Assembly: GCF_013403925.1 (NCBI RefSeq)
Contig: NZ_JABFDJ010000010.1
Span: 33,385 to 97,384 of the forward strand
Length of the DNA stretch: 64,000 nucleotides
Origin: Winogradskyella wichelsiae
GTDB taxonomy: Bacteria > Bacteroidota > Bacteroidia > Flavobacteriales > Flavobacteriaceae
Direction: 5' to 3'
Part shown: piece by piece, positions 8,981 through 18,117 of the stretch
How the letters are laid out: every line of letters begins with the position of its first letter
Position numbering within the stretch: position 1 is the first letter of the stretch
Program-made: the position numbers and the translations under genes
Notes under the pieces: generated by a model
Seen by the model: the letters and a program-made list of their open reading frames with translations, nothing else
Databases searched by the model: none
What the model was told of the DNA's origin: nothing

Positions 8981-9943
8981 ATGAGTTCTAAAAAGAAAAC
9001 GACCATACTCGATTATATAAAAAAGAAAAGCTTTCAAAGGTTTAGTCTCTTTTTTATAGTTGCTTTTGTCTTTTTAATTTTTTCAAAATTATCTAACGAT
9101 TACAAGCAAACTATCAAGTTAAATGTAAGGTTTAGTGATCTAGATGATGAAATTTTAATTAAAAAAGATACAACAAATTATATTCAAGCTTACGTCGAAA
9201 CTAAAGGGTTTTCATTAATGCCTTTTATGTTCGATAATTCTGTAGAGTTAACAATTAATGCAAGAACCGATGTAACACAAACATCAAAATATTTTATTTT
9301 TGATGTTTTTAAGCACAAATATCTTATAGAGCGTCAATTAGGTAATTCATTTGACGTCATTTCATTAATACCAGATACACTCTTAATTCCATACGCCAAA
9401 AGAGCTTCTAAAATAGTGCCTATTAAGTTTCAAAACGATATTAATTATTCAGTAGGATATGATTTAAAAGGCAAGTTTATCTTAGCTACAGATAGTGTAA
9501 AAGTTGTTGGTTCTCAGATAGAAGTGAGTGAAATAAACGCAATTGTAACAGAAAAATTAGTTTTAAAAGATGTCAAAACTAATATTGAGAATACTGTAGT
9601 TTTAGATATTTCTAATTTTAAGGATGTAGAAGTATTTCCAAAATCAGTTGATGTTACAGGGCGTGTGGCTCGCTTTACAGAAGGTGTGATTGAAGTGCCA
9701 ATAACGGTAGTAAATCAACCAAATAATGTTAGTATAAATTACTTTCCTAAAACTGTAACATTATCTTATTATGTAGATTTAGATCAGTATAACACCATTA
9801 AGACTTCAGATTTTAAAGTAGAATGTGATTATTCTGAAATTGAAGACCATCAAACATTCTTAATACCCAAAGTGGTTAAATCTTCAGAATTTGTTAAGCA
9901 TGTTAAGATTAAGCAAAAGCAAATAGATTTTATAGAATTATAA
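8981..9943 (+). CDS. YbbR-like domain protein
   Basis: Protein of 320 residues with one N-terminal membrane helix (about residues 22-36) and an extracytoplasmic region of repeated YbbR-type beta domains. One example is KIVPIKFQNDINYSVGYDLKGKF, seen here around residues 148-170. In Firmicutes the related CdaR modulates cyclic-di-AMP synthase; in Bacteroidota the role is not established. It is tightly linked to coaE, whose start follows after one base, a pairing that recurs in flavobacteria. Confidence 0.75.
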   Translation: MSSKKKTTILDYIKKKSFQRFSLFFIVAFVFLIFSKLSNDYKQTIKLNVRFSDLDDEILIKKDTTNYIQAYVETKGFSLMPFMFDNSVELTINARTDVTQTSKYFIFDVFKHKYLIERQLGNSFDVISLIPDTLLIPYAKRASKIVPIKFQNDINYSVGYDLKGKFILATDSVKVVGSQIEVSEINAIVTEKLVLKDVKTNIENTVVLDISNFKDVEVFPKSVDVTGRVARFTEGVIEVPITVVNQPNNVSINYFPKTVTLSYYVDLDQYNTIKTSDFKVECDYSEIEDHQTFLIPKVVKSSEFVKHVKIKQKQIDFIEL

Positions 9944-9944
9944 T

Positions 9945-10532
9945 ATGGTGGTAGGATTAACAGGTGGTATCGGTAGTGGTAAAACGACTATTTTAAAATA
10001 TTTTCAATCATTAGGTGTTCCTGTTTATATCGCTGATGATGAAGCTAAGGCTTTAATGAATCGTTCTAAGGTTATTAGACGTCAACTTATAGCGTTGTTC
10101 GGTACGGAAGCTTATAAAGATGATATATTAAACAGAGCTTTTTTATCTTCTAAAATATTTAATGAGAAACGTTTACTCTCTAAAATGAATGCCATTGTAC
10201 ACCCTAAAGTAGCATCACATTTTAAGGCGTGGCTTAAAAATCAGGACTCAATTTATGTCATAAAGGAGGCTGCTATTATATTTGAAAATAATCATCAAGA
10301 TCAATACGATTTTATAATAACAGTTATTGCTGATGAGACTCTTAGAATAGAGCGTGTAATGCAGCGTGATGGATCTTCAAAAGAAAAGGTTAAAACAATT
10401 ATAAATAATCAGTGGTCTGATGACGATAAGATAAAAGCATCAGATTTTATAATTATTAATAATAACTTAGAAGAAGCTAAAAAACAAGCCCTTAAAATTC
10501 ATAATTCTTTACTGAAAAAGTTAAATCCCTAA
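9945..10532 (+). CDS. coaE: Dephospho-CoA kinase
   Basis: P-loop kinase of 195 residues that adds the 3'-phosphate in the final step of CoA synthesis. The ATP site GGIGSGKT is at residues 7-14. VYIADDEAK follows as the substrate-binding motif, and the lid region contains RVMQRDGSS. Length is normal. It is one base downstream of the YbbR-like gene and ends 72 bases before the sensor kinase, which has its own promoter box. Confidence 0.95.
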   Translation: MVVGLTGGIGSGKTTILKYFQSLGVPVYIADDEAKALMNRSKVIRRQLIALFGTEAYKDDILNRAFLSSKIFNEKRLLSKMNAIVHPKVASHFKAWLKNQDSIYVIKEAAIIFENNHQDQYDFIITVIADETLRIERVMQRDGSSKEKVKTIINNQWSDDDKIKASDFIIINNNLEEAKKQALKIHNSLLKKLNP

Positions 10533-10592
10533 TTAAAGGTTTTCATTTGTTAACATTAGGTTAAACCTAATTTACTCTAAATGTTAAAATGT

Positions 10593-10600
10593 TAAATTTG
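10593..10600 (+). promoter_or_regulatory. -7 box TAAATTTG directly before the sensor kinase start
   Basis: This matches TAnnTTTG and ends only four bases before the ATG at 10605. If used, the transcript would begin at or within a base of the start codon and be leaderless. No good -33 TTG is present at the usual spacing, so confidence is moderate. Confidence 0.4.
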
Positions 10601-10604
10601 AGAA

Positions 10605-12176
10605 ATGAACAAAAAACTATTCGTGATATTGATAATTTTAATGAGTTTATCTCTCATAGGAATTATTTTTGTGCAAGCATTTTTTATAAACAATAGTTTA
10701 GAGAATGAAGATAAAAACTTCACGTTTAGTGTAAAACGATCGTTGAGCTTAGTTTCTCAGGCTATTGAGGATTATGAATATCGCGATTTTTTTATGAAAA
10801 TTCAACCTTATTTAAGTCAGGATAATAAGGCTGATTCATCTATTATAAAACAGTTATTTATAGCTACGGAAGATGATGTTAATGATAAAACTATTATTCA
10901 CAGAAATACGGTTTTAGAAGAACGTTTTAGAGTCCCTTCATTGTTCTTTGAAATTGATGCAGATAGTTTTAATATTAGTAAATTATCTAGTGAGCGTGTT
11001 ACTGAAATTTATAATAACACAACCATTGATGGTAATAGAATAATAGATCCAGAAACAAAAATAAGAGAGTATTCTTCTTTAAGTGCTTTAGATAAGCAGT
11101 TTTATGAAGATAGTTTTGAAACCTTATTAAAAGATAAGCCTGTTTATAAACGTATTACAGCACAGCAAGTAGAAACTTTTTTAAGAAGAGAATTTAGAGA
11201 TGAAGGCATTGATCTTGATTTTGAATTTGCGATTTACGATGATGATTTAGCGACCAAAGTAAAATCTGATAATTTCGAATTAATGGAAGGAAACACTTAC
11301 GGAGTTTTAGTGTTTTTAGATAGTAACAACGATAGTAGTTATAAACTTTATGTAGATTTTACAGGACAACGAGAGTATTTATTATCCTCTATATTATGGC
11401 TAATTGTACTTTCTATTGTGTTTACTGGTATTATAATATTGGCATATTCTAGTGCTATTTATCAATTGATAAGACAACGTCAAATTTCGCAGATTAAGAC
11501 AGATTTTATTAATAATATGACGCATGAGTTTAAAACGCCGATTGCGACAATTAATTTAGCTTTAGATTCCATTAAAAACCCAAAAATTATAGGCGACCAA
11601 GAAAAGGTTTTACGTTATCTTGGAATGATAAAAGAAGAGAATAAACGGATGCATGCTCAAGTAGAGAATGTATTACGTATTTCAAAGTTAGACAAAAATG
11701 AACTTAATATAAGTAAGGAACGAATAGACTTACACGACTTAGTTGAAGATGCTATTACCCACGTAGAGTTAATTGTAGAAGATAGACAAGGTTATGTTAA
11801 AAGTCATTTAAATGCAGATCATGCATCAATTTTAGCAAATGATACACACTTTACGAATGTGGTCGTCAATGTATTAGATAATGCTATAAAATATTCTGAT
11901 GATCCACCTAAGATAGATGTTTACACTGAAAATGTAGGAAATAATGTTATTTTAAAAGTAGTTGATCAAGGAAATGGAATGTCTAAAGCTGTTGCTAAAC
12001 GTGTATTTGAAAAGTTTTATAGAGAACACACTGGAAATGTACATAATGTTAAAGGGCATGGCTTAGGTTTAGCTTATGTAAAGAAAATAATAGAGGACCA
12101 TCAAGGTCATATATCAGTAGAAAGTGAAAAAGGAAAAGGCAGTACTTTTGTTATAAAGATGCCGTTAATATCATAA
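10605..12176 (+). CDS. Sensor histidine kinase, two membrane helices
   Basis: Protein of 523 residues. Membrane helices at about 5-28 and 260-285 bracket a periplasmic sensor domain of roughly 230 residues with no recognised fold. The HisKA segment FINNMTHEFKTP places the phosphorylated histidine at 307. The ATPase domain shows the N box (VLDNAIKYS), G1 (VVDQGNGM) and G2 (GHGLGLAYV) motifs. The response regulator starts 10 bases after its stop, so the two form a pair. The stimulus is unknown; such pairs in flavobacteria are often envelope-stress sensors, but that is only inference. Confidence 0.9.
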   Translation: MNKKLFVILIILMSLSLIGIIFVQAFFINNSLENEDKNFTFSVKRSLSLVSQAIEDYEYRDFFMKIQPYLSQDNKADSSIIKQLFIATEDDVNDKTIIHRNTVLEERFRVPSLFFEIDADSFNISKLSSERVTEIYNNTTIDGNRIIDPETKIREYSSLSALDKQFYEDSFETLLKDKPVYKRITAQQVETFLRREFRDEGIDLDFEFAIYDDDLATKVKSDNFELMEGNTYGVLVFLDSNNDSSYKLYVDFTGQREYLLSSILWLIVLSIVFTGIIILAYSSAIYQLIRQRQISQIKTDFINNMTHEFKTPIATINLALDSIKNPKIIGDQEKVLRYLGMIKEENKRMHAQVENVLRISKLDKNELNISKERIDLHDLVEDAITHVELIVEDRQGYVKSHLNADHASILANDTHFTNVVVNVLDNAIKYSDDPPKIDVYTENVGNNVILKVVDQGNGMSKAVAKRVFEKFYREHTGNVHNVKGHGLGLAYVKKIIEDHQGHISVESEKGKGSTFVIKMPLIS

Positions 12177-12186
12177 AAAATGAATT

Positions 12187-12894
12187 ATGGAAGAGCAAAA
12201 TAAAAAGATTCTTTTGGTAGAAGACGATCCAAATTTTGGAACTGTTTTAAAAGATTATTTAATGATGAACGATTACGACGTTGTCCATGCCAAAAATGGA
12301 ATGGAAGGCTTTGAAAAGTTCAAAAAAGATGATTATGATCTTTGTATTCTAGATGTAATGATGCCTTATAAAGATGGGTTTACATTAGCTAAAGAAATTA
12401 GAGAGAAAAACGAAGATGTGCCAATTATTTTCTTAACGGCAAAAGCCATGAAAGAAGATGTTCTTAAAGGTTATAAAGTAGGTGCAGATGATTATCTGAA
12501 TAAGCCTTTTGATAGTGAAGTTTTATTGATGAAAATTAAAGCTATTATGCAACGTAAAGCTAAAGATACGGTTGCAGATAGTAAACAATTTGAATTTAAA
12601 ATTGGTCGGTTCGATTTAAATTCTAAATTACGTTTCCTTAAATTAGATGGTGAAGAGCCTTCTAAATTATCACCAAAAGAAAACGAATTGTTACGCTTAT
12701 TAGCTTTGCATGAAAATGATTTAATGCCGAGAGAATTAGCATTAACAAAAATTTGGAGAGATGATAACTACTTTACATCTCGTAGTATGGATGTTTATAT
12801 CGCTAAATTGCGTAAATACTTAAAACCAGATCCAAATGTTGAAATTTTAAACATTCACGGAGAAGGGTTTAGGTTAGTAATAAATAATAAGTAA
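12187..12894 (+). CDS. OmpR/PhoB-type response regulator
   Basis: Protein of 235 residues. The receiver domain (1-120) has the acidic pocket VEDD, phospho-acceptor Asp56 in LDVMMP, and the conserved Lys in NKPFDSE. A winged-helix DNA-binding domain follows (about 130-235; LSPKENELLRLLA, YIAKLRKYL, HGEGFRL). It is the partner of the kinase just upstream and probably binds DNA as a phosphorylated dimer. A bidirectional terminator separates it from convergent miaA. Confidence 0.92.
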   Translation: MEEQNKKILLVEDDPNFGTVLKDYLMMNDYDVVHAKNGMEGFEKFKKDDYDLCILDVMMPYKDGFTLAKEIREKNEDVPIIFLTAKAMKEDVLKGYKVGADDYLNKPFDSEVLLMKIKAIMQRKAKDTVADSKQFEFKIGRFDLNSKLRFLKLDGEEPSKLSPKENELLRLLALHENDLMPRELALTKIWRDDNYFTSRSMDVYIAKLRKYLKPDPNVEILNIHGEGFRLVINNK

Positions 12895-12916
12895 GTTAAA
12901 ACTTTACCTATATAAA

Positions 12917-12950
12917 TTAAAATCCAGCTCATTGAGCTGGATTTTTTTTA
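12917..12950. terminator. Bidirectional terminator between the response regulator and miaA
   Basis: A perfect stem AAAATCCAGCTC / GAGCTGGATTTT has a three-base loop. It has a T run on the plus side and an A run on the other, so it can stop transcription from both converging operons. Its right edge touches the miaA stop region. Confidence 0.88.
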
Positions 12951-13862
12951 TATCTGTTGATCAATATATGCTATAATAGTAGATAAATCAGTTTCATAAT
13001 CAAACCACTTTAGAGATTCATCTTTTCTAAACCATGTAAGTTGTCTTTTAGCAAAACGTCTAGTATTCTTTTTTATTTCTGAAATAGCAAAATCTAAAGT
13101 TATGTGGCCTTCTAAATATTGAAATAACTCTTTATAACCTACAGTATTTAAAGCATTAAGATCTTTAAACGGCAAAAGACGTTTAGCTTCGTCCAATAGA
13201 CCATTTGCGACCATTATATCCACACGCTGATTAATTCTATCGTAAATAATAGATCGTTCAGCATTTAAACCAATTGCTATTGTTTTAAAATCACGATGCT
13301 TTTCTGGTCTGGTTAAAAATGAAGAATACGTCTTATCTGTGCCAATGCAAATTTCTAAAGCTCTAATAACACGTTTAGGATTATCAATAGCTATAGTATT
13401 ATAAGTTTCTACATCCAATAATTCTAATTGTTGTTGTAAGGAATGCAAACCCTCTGTTTCAAATCTGTTATTAAGTTCTGTTCTAATATTTGGGTCTACT
13501 TCGGGGAAATAATCTAATCCATTAGTAACAGCTTTTACATACAATCCAGAACCTCCAACCATAACAGTAAAAGTATGATCTTTATGCAACTCTTTTATTT
13601 TAGAAATAGCTTCACGTTCAAAATCTCCAACGGTAAATGTATCTTTAATTGACTTATTTTGAATAAAATGATGCTTTGCTTCACTTAATTCTTTAGTTGA
13701 AGGCACGGCAGTCCCGATAGTCATTTCTTTATAAAATTGACGTGAATCTGCTGAAATTATTTCTGCATTATAATGTTGAGCAAGCTTAATACTTAATGCT
13801 GTTTTACCGATTGCCGTAGGACCGACAATAGCAATCGTAAAGTTTGAAGGTGTTTTAACCAT
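12948..13862 (-). CDS. miaA: tRNA dimethylallyltransferase
   Basis: Protein of 304 residues that prenylates A37 of tRNAs reading codons beginning with U. The P-loop GPTAIGKT is at residues 14-21. ISADSRQFYKEM and VGGSGLYVKA are the conserved substrate motifs, and the C-terminal RQLTWFRKDE binds the anticodon loop. It is the last gene of a minus-strand run beginning with the 3-hydroxyacyl-CoA dehydrogenase, 15 bases after the potassium channel. Confidence 0.95.
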   Translation of the reverse strand: MVKTPSNFTIAIVGPTAIGKTALSIKLAQHYNAEIISADSRQFYKEMTIGTAVPSTKELSEAKHHFIQNKSIKDTFTVGDFEREAISKIKELHKDHTFTVMVGGSGLYVKAVTNGLDYFPEVDPNIRTELNNRFETEGLHSLQQQLELLDVETYNTIAIDNPKRVIRALEICIGTDKTYSSFLTRPEKHRDFKTIAIGLNAERSIIYDRINQRVDIMVANGLLDEAKRLLPFKDLNALNTVGYKELFQYLEGHITLDFAISEIKKNTRRFAKRQLTWFRKDESLKWFDYETDLSTIIAYIDQQI

Positions 13863-13877
13863 ATTTAAATTTGCAAT

Positions 13878-14774
13878 TTAAGGGTGGAGTTGATTTCCAC
13901 AATTATAACAAAAATCAGCGTTGTCTCTGTGATTAGAAACATGACAATTTGAACAATGTTGCGAATTTAAATGTACAATAAGATCCTTTGTAGGTGCTTT
14001 TTGTTGTTGATTGTTATTAGCTATTAAAGCTTCATTTTCTTCATCAGATTTTTTACCAGCTCTTACATACTCAGCAGATACAATTCCTGTAGGTACAGCA
14101 ATAATACCGTATCCTAATATCATTATAAAAGAAGTAATTAGTTGACCTAGTGCTGTTTGTGGGGCTATGTCTCCAAAGCCAACGGTAGTTAATGTAACAA
14201 TACACCAATAAACACTCTTAGGAATATTATCAAAACCATTAGCTTCTCCTTCAACTAAATACATGATAGTTCCGAAAATAACAGATGTAATCACTACAGC
14301 AAACAAGAAAACTAAAATTTTTACACGGCTAGCGACTAAAGATGCTCTTAAGTGGTTTGAAGCCCCAAGATAACGGGCTAATTTTAAAATTCTAAAAACT
14401 CTAAGCAATCGTAGTGCTCTTAATGTAACCAATGCTTGAGAACCTACAAAAGCAAAGGATAAATACATTGGTATTGTAGACAGTAAATCTATAATCCCAA
14501 AGAAACTGGTAACATATTTTAATGGTTTTTTGACTGAAATAATTCTTAAAATATATTCTATTGAAAATAAAATTGTAACGACCCATTCTCCTATATATAA
14601 AAGGTCATGATATTCGCGATCAATACTTACAATACTTTCAAGCATCACTAAAACGATACTAAAAATAATGAATACTAAAAGTAAGATATCAAAAAGTTTT
14701 CCGGAAGGAGTATCTGCTTCGTAGATTACCTCGTGAATTTTATTTTTCCAGTTATTATTTTTCTGAGATTCCAT
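13878..14774 (-). CDS. Voltage-gated potassium channel-like ion transporter with C-terminal zinc ribbon
   Basis: Protein of 298 residues with six predicted membrane helices. S4 is arginine-rich (LRALRLLRVFRILKLARYL, about residues 118-136). The pore loop has the selectivity filter TVGFGD at 197-202, so K+ is the likely ion. After a short linker the protein ends in a four-cysteine knuckle, C274-x2-C277 and C289-x2-C292, of zinc-ribbon type. Such a tail could be a redox or metal sensor for gating, but this is inference. It sits inside an operon with tRNA and nucleic-acid enzymes; the functional link is unclear. Confidence 0.85.
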   Translation of the reverse strand: MESQKNNNWKNKIHEVIYEADTPSGKLFDILLLVFIIFSIVLVMLESIVSIDREYHDLLYIGEWVVTILFSIEYILRIISVKKPLKYVTSFFGIIDLLSTIPMYLSFAFVGSQALVTLRALRLLRVFRILKLARYLGASNHLRASLVASRVKILVFLFAVVITSVIFGTIMYLVEGEANGFDNIPKSVYWCIVTLTTVGFGDIAPQTALGQLITSFIMILGYGIIAVPTGIVSAEYVRAGKKSDEENEALIANNNQQQKAPTKDLIVHLNSQHCSNCHVSNHRDNADFCYNCGNQLHP

Positions 14775-14799
14775 AGATGTTAAAATACAATAACTAAAA

Positions 14800-16167
14800 T
14801 TATTTATTTAGTTCAACAATTTTTAGTCTTTTATTACGGCGCATATAACTTTGAATAATATGTTGTGTATCTCTATTGTTTTCCATAGGAGTTATAATCG
14901 ATGCTAAAATGGCTCTATTATTAATTTGATGATTCAAATCAAAGAATCCCATGCCTTTAAAAATTCCATTTTCAATTAAAAAAACAATTTTTTCTTCAAT
15001 AGTTCGTCCTTTATCAATAATAAGCATATCCTTGTTTTGATAACTGTATTTATCTATTAATTCATGTACACGTTGATTATAGACATCAGCAGGTTCTTCA
15101 TTAACACAAGCACCTTTACATTCTTTTACATCATATTTAAAACAGCTTGTTTTTGTCGCATACAAATCTGTTAATTTCTGGCATAAGTTATAAGTATCAG
15201 CGGCTTTAAACATAAAACTTTTAGCACTACCTCTTGTACTAAAAGTTGTAATAGGTGTTTCTTCCCTGTTAGATTTATCGATATGTAGATTTATATAGCC
15301 ATTTTTATCAACGAATTGATATAAGGCGTGTGTAAAAATTGTTCTACGTAAAGCTCTATTAAAAATAGGCTTATTAGCTTTAATTTCTGCGCTTTCTTTT
15401 AAAAGGGCAGCTAACTCACTACCTGTTTTTTCATAAGTAACTGTATGTACAAACTTTTGAATTTTTTTAGATTTTGAATTTGTACCCGTAAAATGTTGAA
15501 TAATTCGCTTTCTAATATTGTTACTTTTTCCAATATAAATAATCTCACTATCTGCATTGTAGATGTAATATACACCAGTATCCGCAGGTAATTTATCAAT
15601 GATATCTTTTAAATTGGGGGCTATTTTAGATTTCTGTTCAACTTTAATAGCATCCTTGACAATAACTTTGTCTAAATCTTTATTAAGTAACATTTTAAAT
15701 AACTTTACAGTCGCCATAGCATCACCGTTTGCTCGGTGTCTGTCACTAATCGGTATGCCTAAAGAACGTGTTAATTTGCCTAAACTGTACGAAGGCATAT
15801 CAGGAATTAACTGCTGAGAAAGCTCTACAGTACAAAGCGTTTTGCGCTTAAAAGGAAATCCTAAGCGTTTAAATTCAGTCTTTAAAATTCTATAATCAAA
15901 AGAAGAATTATGAGCTACAATAATACAATCTTCAGTAATTTCAACAATGCGTTTAGCGATCTCATAAAATTTTGGAGCATTTTTAAGCATTTTCGAATTT
16001 ATGCCTGTTAAATTAACTACAAAAGGTTGAATGTCGCGCTCTGGATTAACTAAAGAGATGAATTGATCCGTAACCTGGTGACCGTCATATTGGTAAATTG
16101 CAATTTCTGTAATTCCCTCTTCATTAAACTTTCCGCCTGTGGTTTCTATGTCTACTATTGCGTAAAT
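14800..16167 (-). CDS. DEDDh exonuclease / GIY-YIG nuclease fusion, probable ATT start
   Basis: Protein of 455 residues if started at the ATT at 16167. The N-terminal half is a DnaQ-like 3'-5' exonuclease with YAIVDIETTG (Asp6, Glu8), NSSFDYRIL (Asp91) and HRANGD (His144, Asp149). A GIY-YIG domain follows (GVYYIY...IIYIGKS, about 196-220), as in UvrC and its relatives, then a cysteine-containing region (CFKYDVKECKGAC). The first in-frame ATG is at 15990 and would delete the first two catalytic residues. The frame is open upstream with no ATG, GTG or TTG, and ATT falls exactly where homologues begin. It lies 21 bases after yggS, so translation may be coupled. Likely a repair nuclease; the substrate is unknown. 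Confidence 0.85.
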   Translation of the reverse strand: MYAIVDIETTGGKFNEEGITEIAIYQYDGHQVTDQFISLVNPERDIQPFVVNLTGINSKMLKNAPKFYEIAKRIVEITEDCIIVAHNSSFDYRILKTEFKRLGFPFKRKTLCTVELSQQLIPDMPSYSLGKLTRSLGIPISDRHRANGDAMATVKLFKMLLNKDLDKVIVKDAIKVEQKSKIAPNLKDIIDKLPADTGVYYIYNADSEIIYIGKSNNIRKRIIQHFTGTNSKSKKIQKFVHTVTYEKTGSELAALLKESAEIKANKPIFNRALRRTIFTHALYQFVDKNGYINLHIDKSNREETPITTFSTRGSAKSFMFKAADTYNLCQKLTDLYATKTSCFKYDVKECKGACVNEEPADVYNQRVHELIDKYSYQNKDMLIIDKGRTIEEKIVFLIENGIFKGMGFFDLNHQINNRAILASIITPMENNRDTQHIIQSYMRRNKRLKIVELNK

Positions 16168-16188
16168 AACGTTGTATTATTAATTGAG

Positions 16189-16851
16189 TTAATTATTATA
16201 ATTTCGAGTTCCAAAGATACTACTTCCAACACGAACCATAGTACTACCATTTTTAATGGCTAACTGATAATCTCCGCTCATTCCCATACTTATTGTTTTA
16301 AGATCGGGATGGGAAGCTCTAAGTTCTGTAAATGTGTTTTTTAAAAATTGAAACTCTTTTTCAACCTGCTTAAGATCATCTGTAAATGTAGCCATTCCCA
16401 TGAGACCAACAATGTGAATATTCTTTAAATTTAAAAATTCTTCAGATTGTAGCAGGGTAGAAGCATCACTTGCAGACATTCCAAATTTACTATCCTCTTC
16501 AGCAATTTTAATTTGAAATAAACAGTTTATAGTTCTGTCGTATTTTTCGGCTTGTTTATTAATTTCATTGAGTAGCTTAAAACTATCTACGCCATGAATT
16601 AAATCTACAAATTCAGCCATGTATTTTACCTTATTTCGCTGTACATGACCAATCATATGCCACTCTATATCTTTTGGCATTTCTTCATGTTTCTCAGCCA
16701 TTTCTTGGATTTTATTTTCTCCAAAAATACGCTGTCCTGCATTATAAGCTTCCATTAAGTCACTTACAGGTTTTGTTTTAGAAACGGCCACTAAAGTAAC
16801 GTGTTCTGGTAAGGTAGATTTTATATGATTTAAGTTGTCTATTATACTCAT
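16189..16851 (-). CDS. YggS family PLP-binding protein
   Basis: Protein of 220 residues with the alanine-racemase-like barrel of the PLP homeostasis family (YggS/PROSC). The PLP lysine is Lys25 in LVAVSKTKP. GENKIQE, WHMIGHVQRNK and SMGMSGDYQLAI are family motifs that bind the cofactor phosphate. It is thought to buffer free PLP and keep amino-acid pools balanced rather than catalyse a reaction. It is 24 bases downstream of the DUF1015 gene. Confidence 0.92.
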   Translation of the reverse strand: MSIIDNLNHIKSTLPEHVTLVAVSKTKPVSDLMEAYNAGQRIFGENKIQEMAEKHEEMPKDIEWHMIGHVQRNKVKYMAEFVDLIHGVDSFKLLNEINKQAEKYDRTINCLFQIKIAEEDSKFGMSASDASTLLQSEEFLNLKNIHIVGLMGMATFTDDLKQVEKEFQFLKNTFTELRASHPDLKTISMGMSGDYQLAIKNGSTMVRVGSSIFGTRNYNN

Positions 16852-16875
16852 TTCAATAATTTATTATTAAACTGT

Positions 16876-18114
16876 TTAATATTCATAGATTGTTATTCCA
16901 CTTCGCAATTTTGGTAAAATATAGGTGCTTTTAGGTGGCATAGTTAAACCTTCGTCTGCTATTTGCTTCATTTGGTTTACATTTGAAGGACACATCCCAA
17001 AACCAACTTTAAATTCACCACTATCTACACTACTTTTAATGGTGATCATTTCGTGTTGGCCATTAACGTACGAAATTCTATTATCGTTACGTAAATCTTC
17101 AATACCTAAAATAGGCTGAAGAATGGTTTTAAATAATATTTGAGCATCTAATTCATCTAAAGCGGTATGAAACTGATAAGCTGATTTTCTTAAAAATAAA
17201 GAATAAAACTCACCGTCTAAATACATACTAAATTGATGTGCATCTTTTGGGTGATATGGAATATTGCCTCTGTTTTCAATACGAAATGTTTCATCTAGCT
17301 GAATTAAAAAAGCTTCTTTGGTTAAGCCGTTCAAGTCTTTAATTAATCGATTAAATTCTTGGATAACCAATTCAGATTCCGGAATTAAATACGACATAAA
17401 GAAGTTGTAAGATTCACTACCATTATGATTGGGATTCTTTGCCTTTTCATCTTTATATAATAGGTAAGACGATGCAGATCTATGATGACCATCGGCGATA
17501 TAAATGGTTTTCATTTTATTGAATTCCTCTTCAATAATAGCAATAGTATTTTCATTATCTACTTTCCATAAATAATGAGTATCTCTGTAGGTCATTGTAA
17601 ATTCAAACTCCGCATAACCCTTTTGTGTTTCCTTTATAATTTCAGAAATAACAGCATTATCAGGGTAGGTAAGCAAAACAGGTTCTGCATTAAACCCAAC
17701 AGTTTGGATATAAGTTTTAAAAGTTTCTTCGCGTTTAGCGATCGTATCTTCATGTTTTTTTATGACATCATTTTCGTAATCCTCAGCACTTGTCGCTGCA
17801 ATGATTCCGTTAAACTCATGGCCATGTCTGTTAACTATTTTATAAATATAAAATGAAGGCTTTTCATCTTGAATAAAAATTCCATCTTCCTTAAATTCAG
17901 AATAGCGATTCTTCACTAAACGATAACGCTCTTTCCCTGTAACTTCCTGGTCGTATTTATAACCAGGATTTACAATATGGAGAAAACTAAAAGGGTTATA
18001 CGCCATCCTCGTTTTTCGTTCGTTTAAGGTATAACTCTGATAAGGGCGTGCGGCAACAAGGCCAACAATAGCTCTTGTTGGTTTTACAGCTTTAAATGGA
18101 ATTATTTTTGCCAT
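16876..18114 (-). CDS. DUF1015 family protein
   Basis: Protein of 412 residues matching the DUF1015 family through AKIIPFKAVKPTRAIVGLVA, RPYQSYT, IADGHHRSASSYLLY and PKSTYILPKLRSGI. The family is widespread but its reaction is not established; members often sit near serine and amino-acid metabolism genes. It follows the 3-hydroxyacyl-CoA dehydrogenase by 3 bases. Length is normal and no signal peptide is seen, so it should be cytoplasmic. Confidence 0.85.
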   Translation of the reverse strand: MAKIIPFKAVKPTRAIVGLVAARPYQSYTLNERKTRMAYNPFSFLHIVNPGYKYDQEVTGKERYRLVKNRYSEFKEDGIFIQDEKPSFYIYKIVNRHGHEFNGIIAATSAEDYENDVIKKHEDTIAKREETFKTYIQTVGFNAEPVLLTYPDNAVISEIIKETQKGYAEFEFTMTYRDTHYLWKVDNENTIAIIEEEFNKMKTIYIADGHHRSASSYLLYKDEKAKNPNHNGSESYNFFMSYLIPESELVIQEFNRLIKDLNGLTKEAFLIQLDETFRIENRGNIPYHPKDAHQFSMYLDGEFYSLFLRKSAYQFHTALDELDAQILFKTILQPILGIEDLRNDNRISYVNGQHEMITIKSSVDSGEFKVGFGMCPSNVNQMKQIADEGLTMPPKSTYILPKLRSGITIYEY

Positions 18115-18117
18115 TTT

